Part shown: one piece after another, positions 38,601-50,600 of the stretch | Numbering within the stretch: the first letter of the stretch is position 1 | Layout of the letters: the number at the start of each line of letters is the position of its first letter | Source: Aurelia coerulea | Taxonomy: Eukaryota > Cnidaria > Scyphozoa > Semaeostomeae > Ulmaridae | Direction of reading: 5' to 3' | Length of the DNA: 64,000 bases | Assembly (NCBI GenBank): GCA_039566865.1 | Contig: CM076947.1 | Coordinates: forward strand, 22,507,501 to 22,571,500 | Program-made: the position numbers and the translations under genes | Notes under the pieces: generated by a model | The model's input: only the letters and a program-made list of their open reading frames with translations | Databases searched by the model: none | Told to the model about the DNA's origin: nothing

Positions 38601-41600
38601 ATGCCTCTTTGCAGTCTTAAGCTGTATATGGTAGTGGAACAACATTCTGGCTGTTCCAAACAATCTATCCTCGGTCCACTATAATCCAGATTTCCATTTT
38701 AGTGTTATTAATGCAGAAAAATGAAAATACCAAAACTGTACCAAACTGAGTTTTCTATTGTTAACCGTAGCCTGAGGTATGTTAAAACTCAAAATTTTTT
38801 GAAATTGGACTATTTAGTGCTGAGAAAACATCATTTCAAGTTAGTACTAAAAACTGTACTTCAGGCTTCTTTCTTAGCAAAGCAAGGTCACAAAATACCA
38901 CTAACTTTCAAATTCAAATTTCTTTGCTTGCACTCACTCGATTTTTATCATCTTTTGTTTTGTTTGTCAGATTAAACCTTGCAGAATGTGCATTTTTAAT
39001 GTGACCTTGGGATATGCAAATTTTGCGTTGGAGAAAACTTAAGATACCTAGTAATTAGTTAAAGTAATGGCATAAATCATGGCCTAGTATCTGTGCAACC
39101 ACAAAGTGACGATATTCTCCTTTGGATTAACATCGTAACGAATCCTTGCCACTATAAACGCGGTTTTTCTTATGCGTTTTTCTCAGATTAATTCTTATAT
39201 ACCATTATAGCAATCTCTATCTTTGCTTTTCAGTGTTACCAAGTTTTGAAAAGGGCATTAACGGCATTGAAAGGAGAACGATCACCAGCTGGTACACCAT
39301 TTGAAGAAGTGCAAACATTCGTCCTTAATCCCAAATCAATTACGATGGGACAGCTTTATGGAGAATTCGATTTGCTTACCCATGAATGGTATGAAGCTCT
39401 GCTTTTTGTTTTTGATGTATGAATCTGCACAGAAGAACCTTATACTACACGGTTTTGCATTTCTCCTGGATAGTGATGAACATTATTCTAAGGTTTTGCC
39501 TCTTTTCATAATCCTAAATATTGTTAATACATACATGCCGTGGTTGATAAGGTTCTTTACTAGCGAACTACAATATTGCTAACTGTAATGTAGAACTTCT
39601 AATACCGATAATGACAGTACAGGGTCTGCCAAAAAATACGTCATCATGTTATCTGATACAATGAAGTGTTTGGATTCAAAAGTTGGATACATTTTGTGAT
39701 AAAGCCTAGAAACAAGTAAAGAAAGTCTGTGCTGTGGCAAAGTCTCTTAAAGAATTTCAAGTTAAAAAATGAGAATTTGTTTACTGATTTGTCATGGCAA
39801 TTGCTTTTTTTAGTATTCAGCCTAACTTTTTGTTTTTGAATTAGATCAATAATCTTTGTTAAAATCAGGTGCCAAACATTTTTTAGAGATTTCATGCAAA
39901 AGCATCTCCATCTATATACTTGGCATGTATGCTATTGTTGAAAAGATTTATAGAGGCAATGCTAGCTAACAAGAAGATACTGTTAGATAGTGTTTGCTCT
40001 GGGTTTTCTTTAAAAATTTAAGTTGAAATCATTGAAGGTTTCTTAACAATGCGATAAGAAACCTTTCATCCTGTTTCCAGATCAATGACCTTTGAATAAG
40101 AAACTAGACAGGCTGTTTTGAAAAAACTGGTTTCTATTTTGTGGGTTCTTAATTGTCCTCTATGCTATTGAGTCCAGATTCAGTGTAGTACCTCTCCCCC
40201 GTCAAATTAAAGATTCTTTGTATCCGATTGTAGGACTGACGGTATTCTCTCCTCAATTGTTCGTGGCGGCGCATCAAGCACATCATTAGACAAGAAATGG
40301 TATGTGTTTGACGGCCCTGTTGACGCTGTCTGGATTGAAAACATGAACACTGTACTTGATGATAACAAAAAGCTTTGTTTGACCAGTGGAGAAATTATCA
40401 AGCTTAGTGAGGTTAGTACAACTGCATTGGTTGGTTTTGCTACCAGATCTACTCTATATGCTTACCTCTATATGTGGGCTCTATATACCCACGAATAATA
40501 CCAGGTGTGCTAAAAAAGTACCCCCGTTTGAAAATTGCCAAAATTTGATTATTAAACCTATTGTAAAGCTTTCTTTTTGATCCCTTTAGTCAGTGATCCA
40601 AATATATTTGAAGATGACTAAATGTTTGTTTTCATTACAATTTCTCTGGTAATCATCAGTGCTTTGTGCTGTATGCTTCAAAACCAGGCAGCTCTAAAAA
40701 GGGCTAAATTCATCAATTTAAAAGCAAATCAAAAGATTAGTCATGTCAATTTGGTCTTTGATCTACTTACCAAAAAATGAAATTTGAAGATTGGCCTTTT
40801 GATAAAATTTTGGTGATTTTTGAAACGGCAGTACTTTTGTTGGGACACCTGGTATAATAAGAATAACACATTAAAACTTTTATAGCGCGAAACCAAATGA
40901 AAAGCTTATTCATCTTTGATGCTTTACAATATATAATGTCCAATTTTCCGTGTATTTAAGAGTATCTATACTATTTTATAATCTTGATTTGGGCAAAAGG
41001 GCATTTGGAAACGTTGTCTTTCTTTCACCTGAAAATATCGTTTCTTAACTGAATTGTACTTTCAGCAAAAATCTATTTTGAAGAGATTTTCAAGAGAAAA
41101 TAGTTTCTATCATTAAAGAATTGATAAAAGTTCCAGATTCTCTTTCTTTAAGGGACAAGTCCGGGGTTGGAATAATTGTTCATAAAATGAAAGATTACAA
41201 TGTTATGAATGGCGTGTATTACTTTTTTCCAACCTTCTCTGTCTTTTCTCTGCGAGATTGCGTATTTCAATCTGCGAAATGAGCGAAATGAGGTCATTAT
41301 TCATGACGTCATTTCACCCACTCCGCCTTCGACCTGAACGAGGCTGTTTTCTTATAGAACTCTCCAGTAATTTCCGACGTCACAATGAAACCTCCAAACC
41401 GAGGCTAGCCATTTGATCGCGTTTTGCAAAATGGCGACGACATTGGGCCTAACTTACGAAAAATGCTGTACGAATTTACAACAGAAAACGATATTAAAAC
41501 TTGGAAAAAACTACAAGTGATGTTCGGCAGTTGGTAAGGTTGCTTTTTGACATTAATTGTAGAAACCCCGGACTTGTCCTTTAAAATCTTGCCGAAACAA

Positions 41601-44600
41601 ATTCTTCGCCTCTCAATTCTTCCTTTTAAAGTAACAGCATGAAAATTAGGCCGATCTAGTCGTTCTATTAGTTTCTCGTTATGGTCACCGAAGGAGCGCC
41701 CCCTTTTTGCAAAACGCAATGATATGGCCCAAAATTCAATTCAATTTTGTTCGTTTTATTCAATTTTACAAGGTTTCCACTGAAGTATTTTTTTTTTTAA
41801 TTTACTTTCAGTCAATGACTATGATGTTCGAAGTGCAAGATCTGGCTGTTGCCTCACCAGCCACTGTCAGTCGATGTGGTATGGTCTACCTGGAACCGAG
41901 CATTCTTGGTCTCAATCCATTCGTCAAATGCTGGATGCAGCAACTGCCTGATTGCATCTTTGACCACAAGGAAAAATTGAAATCACTATTCGACAACTTT
42001 TTAGAGGTATTGGGCTTTTTGTGTTAACTCCTTCTCACATATTTGCTTCATAACCCTCCTCACTTAAGCAATTCCTACACATTACAAACAGCCTTTAATC
42101 TTATCAAAACATTACCAAAACCTTTTCTGGGCGAAATAAACAAGCAAGAAATACTGGAGAAAGTTATTGTTTTGACATACGTTTTAGAAACATTAACCAC
42201 TACTGACCGTTGTTATCCACAAAGACATCGGATACCGTAAAAGCTCTATTAAGCCCCCTTCACTATTAAGCCCCCCCCCCACTGATATCAAATTCCAGAG
42301 GTTACCAAAGATTTTCTATTTATTGAGCTAAGTAAGTTTGCATGTTAATTTTGATATGATTGGAGATAAATCTGTGTCGAATTTATGTATTTGACTTGTA
42401 AAATTGTATGTTGAATCCGCAAAATATGGTTTAAAAGAACTAAATAGCTATCGCATTTATTCTTGTTATTTGATTTTGTGAATAAGTCCCCCCCCCCGCT
42501 CTAATAAGCCTCCCTCTCTTTTAAGCCCCCCTCTGGAGTGTCCGAAATTAAATAAGCCCCCCGTGGGCTTGATAGAGCTTTTATGGTATTTGAGATCTCG
42601 AAAAGATAATGTTGATATTTTAGGCCTAAAAATCTTCTCGACAGCTATCAGTTCGTTTTTGACAAAGGCACCTTACAAAGTGTATTTTTATGCTCAAACA
42701 TGACTATGTACAAGGCACACGCGGAATACTGAATGACAAAGTGATCAGTGCAAAGTTTCTTTGTATTTACATTTCAGAAATGAGTTAATGTGATCGTTCT
42801 GTTTAGATTGTAAGCCAAAGACTCTGGCATTTGTATTCGTTAATTTAATATGGTGCCCGGAAGGAGGAATCCTTCTTTATGATATCTATGTTTGTTTAGG
42901 AGTCCATAGGATTCATTCGGAAGAATGCAAAGGAGTACGTTCCATCAATGGACAGCAATCTTACATTCAGTTTGATGCGCTTATTAGACTGTTTTTTCCA
43001 TCCGTTCATTCCAAAAGAGGTAAGCTTGTAGTCTTATGTGAATCTTATTTTCTTTTAAGTAATACATTCCTCATTTATGTTTATTTTCGGAAGATGTTGC
43101 CTCACAAAATTTTGCCCTGTCCGCCAGATATGAATGATTTACGTTTACATTTAGCACTGACAGGCTACCAAATTAATTCAATAAAGACGTAGCCAAGCAT
43201 AGATCATCTTGCAGTTTTTTTCTTGGAGATATAGAAATTATGCGGTATTTTCTTCGGCCAGTAGACAACAGGCTTCTGAACTTAGGATCTGTATGGATCA
43301 TTCGGTTTCTTCCGCATAACTTCATCGTCATTTGTTAACTTTGATAGAAACTTAGTGACAGTTAACTTAATTTGTTAACTTAATAGCAGTCTGTCATGCA
43401 TCTGATTGGGTGATAATGACAATACAAAGAATAGGAGAATTGAATGGCTGCTGATCCTACTGGCTTTGTACGGCCGTAGAAAATGATAACGACCAGCTCT
43501 TCTTTATTCTAAATACACAGATTTACAAAGAGATGCATTGTGTTGAGCCCTGACTTTATTGATTGGGTGATAATGACAATACAAAGAATAGGAGAATTGA
43601 ATGGCTGCTGATCCTACTGGCTTTGTACGGCCGTAGAAAATGATAACGACCAGCTCTTCTTCATTCTAAATACACAGATTCACAAAGAGATGCATTGTGT
43701 TGAGCTCTGTCTTTATGGCTGCCAATCAGATACGTGACAGACTGCCTTTAAATAGAAATATAGTCGCGGAGTTTCAAGTTCCCATAACCCTAACCCTCAA
43801 ATGAGCTTACAGTCGGCAGTTCTGAGTCCAATCGACTTTTGAGATGACTTTTTCTATTTTAGGGAGAAATGCTATCACAAGACAAGATCGATGGAGTGCC
43901 TCATCTCCTTGAACCATGGTTTATATTTTCCTTGATTTGGTCAGTTGGGGCTACATGTGATGGCGATGGCAGAAAGTTATTCAGTGATTTCTTGCGAAAG
44001 AAAATCGACAAAGAGGAGGTAAGGAGATCTCAGTGCGTTTTAGCTAAGTTTGTGTCTGATCGTGCTGATCAGCTGATGAGAGTAAATGTAAAATTTCAGT
44101 TTACCGGTTTGCTGATCGAACTGCCCTTTCTGTACACGGTGTGTGAAAAAGGCTTTTGTCAAACAATTTGAATTTCTCTGGAAGGAAAGAGCTGACGTGA
44201 ATGGCATAATGATTTTCTGAGAGCCCTAGTCCTCTGCTTTCATTCGATGTACAGGGTGTCCCAACTAAATTGTGCCCGTTTGCCTGAAGGTTGTGACGAA
44301 ACGGCAAAAGATTCTCGCCAAATTTCTATATGATGTTGCTCTTCAGATGTTCAAATAAAGTTTGCTGCCATCCCTGTAAAAATCCGTTGAAAATTGATGG
44401 AGTTATGACCTTCAAAAGACCAAATTTGCTTGATGACTGAAGACAGCCGTCGGCCATTTTGTCTTACTATTTGCAGTGATAAATAGTTTCATGTGAGGTA
44501 AGAAATAGTTTCATGTGAGGTAGGAAATAGTTGAACTCTCTGATGATTATCGGAATTTTTGACGAGAGCTATGACATTGGAGGCTGCTGTTTCATTTCAT

Positions 44601-47600
44601 TCATGAAGCTATTTATCGCTGCAAAAAGTAAGACAAAATGGCCGACTGCTGGTTTCAGTTATCAAGCAAATTTGGTCTCCTGAAGGTAATAGCTCCTTCA
44701 TTTTGCAGAGGATTTTTACGTGGATGGTAGCAAGCTTATTTGAATTATTTGATCTAGGGGCAATTTTGAATTTTGCTGATTTTTAACTTTACAACCAAGT
44801 CACCAAAAATACTGGAAAATATATCAAAATTCAATCTGATTATTGCAGATGTGAATGAAAATATTTGTTTGATAATAAGCATGCAACAGTTTCCATAAGA
44901 ATTTTTCAAATCTGTTGCTTTTTTGGGACACCTGGTATATGTAAAATTGGATTTATGACAATTCATTTCATTTGAAGTGTCTGAAAAGGGATAAGTAATC
45001 TCCTCACTTACAGCAAAGTGCAAGTACATTTCATTTCCCTTGAAGCTTAGAAAGTGATTTTCACAAAATTTTCAGATGATATACTTTGCTGTTTTTATAA
45101 AGAGTTGATTCTTAACTCTTAAGAGGAACAAACCATGTTTCAATGAGGAGATTGTTTACAGTTTTGATCAAGGGTCTTAGGCCGATTCTATGCATTTCAA
45201 AGTTACGGATCTTTTGCAAACCAAATGTTGAAATTTTGTAAGTATCTAGAGGCAGTTTCTAACTTTTATTACTGTTTCGTTTGAAACACTGACTTACCCT
45301 GTCTGAAGCCTTAATTTACATATGATTTATTTTCTGTCTCCAGATAGCATTGAAAATTCCAGATCAAGGTCTTGTTTACGATTACCGATTTGACGACGGA
45401 GGCATTTCACATTCTGATGATGATGATGATGACGAGGAAGGCGAACATGAGGTAAGCTTGTGCTAATTTCCAAAAAGCCTGATTTAATTGCCTTCCGTAG
45501 CTTAAATAGAAAGAGTGTAAAACGGAGAAAATTGTCTCTTTACCTTTTAATACTTCCACAAAATCGGTTGTTCGATCACACCGATCCGATTCTGTTTTGG
45601 TACAGTAAACAGAATCAGCTAATCTATTATTTATTGTGCGATGAAAATCCTTCAAAAGTTAAATCAGTCAGTGAAGTAGATTTCTTCTTTTGTCTTGAAT
45701 AGCATAAGTTTCGAATCTTTTGCAAAACTAGAATTAATCGTGTGAAATATTGTTGTCCTTTCCATTGCTTGCTTTGCTTGAAGGAACCTTTTGGTAATTT
45801 TCCATAATCCCAGAGAGAGAATTTCTGAAATCAATATGTTCAAAATTATACTGTCTTGAGTTACGTCTTTTTAGAAAGATTCTTTGGAAGGGTAATTGAA
45901 TGCCCTATTCTTTTGTTTTGGTACGTACATTGCAAACCATCCATGTTGCTTCACAATACTTTATGCATCGTTACGAGCGTTTTCTATTGGTTAAGGAAGG
46001 TGCTTTAGGAATATGCCTATCACAATTGCTGATGAGAACGTTTAGTACTGAAATAAGGTGCAACTAACATCTAACACAGCTATTTGTAAACAGACTTGTG
46101 ACATCTAATACCCCCATTCACTCTGGCATATTTAAACCACTAAACCAGATTTTAATTCAACCAATCAATAAATTCGATTTGTTGCATTGACCAATTAGAA
46201 GACAGCATTCGATAGCCTGGTTTTATTTAAGCTGGTTTGCCTTGCCTATATGAATCGGGTGTAACACTTTAATTCTTCAACACACTTAACGAATTAACAG
46301 AAACATGTTATTCTATAATAGATTTGTTGGGTGAGCTGGATGCAACATGTACCCGTTCCGACCATATCTTCAGAAATGAGCTATTCCGACATCATCGTTC
46401 CAACAATGGACTTCGTCAGAGGAGCATACTTGATAGAAAAATTGTTGAAGAATACTAAGAAGGTAACTTTTTTATTGTTTCATCTTAAGCCATCCTCCTT
46501 TATGCAGGGCTGTTTATGTTAAATGACTCTACTCGCTAGTAAGCAACCAAATATATGATTTTACCACTAGACATAGTGCTTTCGCCCATGTGCTATTCTC
46601 TTGTTTACACAGTGCTTCCATGTTCACTATTCCGATTATGTCTCATGGCCCAATGTGCCAATTTTTTTTAAGCAATTTTGCGAACACAATCTATATACAG
46701 ATATCTTTTTCGCAAAAACTTCCTGCACAACACCCTGCTTAGTGTGATACTTTCAATGCCCTTTCAATGTTAAGGACACGTTAGACGGGGGCCGGTCTTT
46801 CTTTGTTAGGTTAGCCTAAATTGCTACTCAGTTACGAATGAACAATGCTAAATGCCTCCGAATCAAATATCCCCCAATCAGTACTAAAAGCCCTGTTTTC
46901 ACTACAACTTTTAACCTGGGCTAAACCAGAGACAGGTTGGCTTAACATGGGTTGAAGCTGCGTTTACACTACAACGTTCCTAACCCAGGTTAACGTTAAC
47001 CCAGGTTCAACCCAGGTTAAACGAACCTTAGTATTTATCAGTAGAAATTGTTCATGTGTATTTTTCGTAGCTGCACATTTAATTTTAGTTTAGTTACACG
47101 TTCTCTATGTTATTGACTGCGGAGTTGTCATGGTCTCTTGCACTCCACCGTGGTATCGTCCTTGTAGTGTAGTGAAGTAGCTCGTACGTAGTGCTTTAAG
47201 TAGTTTGTTTGTAAAAATTTTATATTGAATAAAAAAATATGAAAAAACCCAGGTTAACAGTTGTAGTGTAAACAGGGCTTAAGTTAACGGCACAGGTATT
47301 GCGATTTTATTAAATGCGATTATGCAATTCGACATTCAAATTAATTTTTCTCAAATGCACTATCACTCTCTTGCAGGTACTCTGTGTTGGTCCAACTGGA
47401 TCCGGTAAGACATTGTGCATTAGCAACAAATTGCTACAAGGAATGCCACAGGAATACATGTCACATTTCATCACATTCTCAGCAAGGACGTCAGCAAATC
47501 AAACTCAAGATATGATTGACTCAAAACTGGACAAGAGGTATATTTCCACCGGGTGTCCCCAAAAAGTGCTCCCATTTCAAAAATTGGCAAAAGTCGATTA

Positions 47601-50600
47601 TCAAGCATAGGTTCCAAATCTTTAAAAAGGCTGGTGTAAAATTCAATGACCTTTTTCTTTGAACTGAATAGCTTCAAAAAAAACTTTAGCTATTTCGCTA
47701 TGGTTCTGTCGTTGGGCTTTTCTGAACCCTTCAATATTTTCAGAATAAGAGTGTTTTCCTTCTTTTTCGGGAATTCAAGAACAAATTTCAAAAAAACTTA
47801 AAACCATCGTCATTTCTAAACGGTTTGACGCAACATTAAATAATGTCCAAGAAAACCATAGTTTATGGATGTCTACAATATGGTATCAAGCTAAAGTCTG
47901 TCACTCTTCTGCTTTATGATTTAGAAATTTGATGGCGTCACATCCTCAAATGAGCTGAAATGTAACATATGCTGTAATTTCGAAAATTTTCAAGATTTAT
48001 GAAAAATCCAACTGTAGAATTATAGATAGATAGCTGAAGTTTCTTATGAACCATTCAGTTAGAAGAAATAGGTCATAGATATTTACACCCACCTTTTTAT
48101 GGCGATTTAAAGATTTGGAACCTATGCTCCGGGTGTCCCCAAATGAACACTCACAGTTCAAAAATTGCCAAAATTTGATTATCAAACCTTTCTTCATAAA
48201 ATTTTTATATTTGTCTCTTTCGTCAATTATTCAAATATATTCAAGGAGTATCAAATGTTTGTTTTTATTGCTTGAAGGATGAAAAGACAGCCTCAGCTGA
48301 CGGAGTTACCGTGTTAATTGAAAAATGATCTTACATGTGTAATATTTATTTATAACTTGCACGATTTAAAATAATAAAAGCAAACGAAGATTGAACTGTA
48401 GCTACAGCTATTAAATGGAGTACTCTTTTTGTTCGTTTGCTCGTTTTGCCAGGGCTTAAATGAAAGTTTACAGTGTAATTTATTTCGCTCTTTTATTGAT
48501 CCATCTTAGGCGCAAAGGAATGTTTGGCCCTCCTCTTGGAAAGACCTTCGTTCTGTTCATCGATGACTTGAATATGCCAGCAGTTGAGATTTATGGCGCA
48601 CAGCCTCCTATTGAGTTGATGAGACAGTATTGTGACCACGGTGGATGGTATGACCGCAAGCAAATTGGTAAGTTAGATTATGTGTATATCGAAACTATAA
48701 GCAATGCGCATAAACAGAGGCTGTGGTTGTTTGGTAGAACTCTCTTGGCCGTTTGTAAAAATCTGCGTATCTGTTTCATGAGAAATCAACTAATCAAATC
48801 AATGGGAATTTTTATACACGCAAGGATCATTGTAAGAATTGCCTGACGCCATCTTTATCGCAATCATCTGTTCAATTGAAATGTCAGATTTGGGTATAAC
48901 TGAGTAATTTACAACATGGGTCAATTTGTACACGTACACTAGTCTTAGGTTATAGACACTTTCATTCCATTGTAACGAAGTTACCTCGGCAAAATATCAC
49001 AGAAATCTATGACTTTCCAAAGTGAACTTGACTGATGCTCTAGCGGAAATTTGTATTTCACGAGAATAAAGTAGGACTTTGCTTATTTGCTTGAAAAACA
49101 CAATTCTTTAACGAACGAGTACGGTTAGAGTTTTAAAGGACGAGTCTGCGGTTGGAATATTTGTTGATAAAATGAGAGATTACAATGTTGTGAATGGTGT
49201 GTAGTACTTTTTTCCAACCTTCTCTCACTTTTCTCTGCGAAATTGCGTATTTCAATCTGCGAAATGAGCGAAATGACGTCATTATTTATGACGTCAATTC
49301 GCCCACTTCGCCTTCCACTTGAACAAGGCTGTTTTCTTGCAAAACTCTCAAGTACTTTCCGACGTCACAATCGAACCTCCAAACCGAGGCTAGCCATTTT
49401 ATCGCCATTTTACAAAATGGCGACGACATTGGGCCTAACTTACGAAAAATGTTGTACGAATTTACAACAGAAAGAGATCTCAAAACTTGGAAAGAACTCA
49501 CAATTGGTGTTCGGCAGTTGGTAAGGTTGCTTTTTGACATTAATTGTAGAAACCCCGGACTTGTCCTTTAACGGTATTAGACAAAATTGATCATTCAATG
49601 TATTACTTCCTAATTCTTATGTGTGTTTATACATCTAGGCAGAAGATGTACGACCTCATTTATTTTGCTTTTTCGATCACTATTGCATAACTGTTTTTTG
49701 CAAACATTGTTTCAGTGTGTAAAATTCATGATACCAGCACAACGGTCAAAGAACATATTTTATCAACAACGGACTATCAGTTGTTTAGACTGTTCTTTGC
49801 TGTCAATCAAATTTTAACGAAAGGTGCTGTTCATTGAAATATAGATACGTTTTGAAATACCTCATATCTTTCTTTTCAAAACAGGTGCGTTTAAAGAACT
49901 CGTTGACATCAATGTCCTTGGAGCCATGGGGCCACCAGGTGGTGGTCGAAATCCATTAACACAAAGATTCACAAGACATTTCAATGTGCTGTCCTTTTGT
50001 GAAATGGAAGATAAAAGTAAAATGCGAATTTTCTCAACTATCCTCAATAGTTGGATTGGTAAGTTGTATTCAGTTCAAAAACTGTATTCAGTTCAAAAGC
50101 CGAAATCTTATAAATATAGTTACGGCCTTGAACAAACATCATAGATTGTAAAAGTTCATTTATAAATGTCATAGATGGACACTTTGAAACTAGCTATATT
50201 TGTGCAATTCTCTTTTTATGTTTTAAATTCTGTACAATTTTATCGAGAGAGCTTTTGGACTTATCAGTAAATTCAATTTTTGTTTATATGTCTTTCAAAA
50301 CGTTGAATTGACTATCCAATCAGGGGTTTAAAGGAGATTTCATCGTTTCTGTTGAGCTACTTATTTGCATCAAAGATAACGAAGTAAATAGCTATTCTTA
50401 CCTTACAAGTTACCGTACACAAGTTACCTTACAATTTATCTCTCAAGTTACCTTACAATTTACCTTACAAATTACCTTATAATTTACCTTGCAATTTAAC
50501 TTACAATTTACCTTAAGGTAACTCTGCTTTCCGCTCTAGTGCACAGCGAGATGCCGTTTCGCAAAACCACTCTCCTCAGAAAACAGTTAATTTCTCCAAT

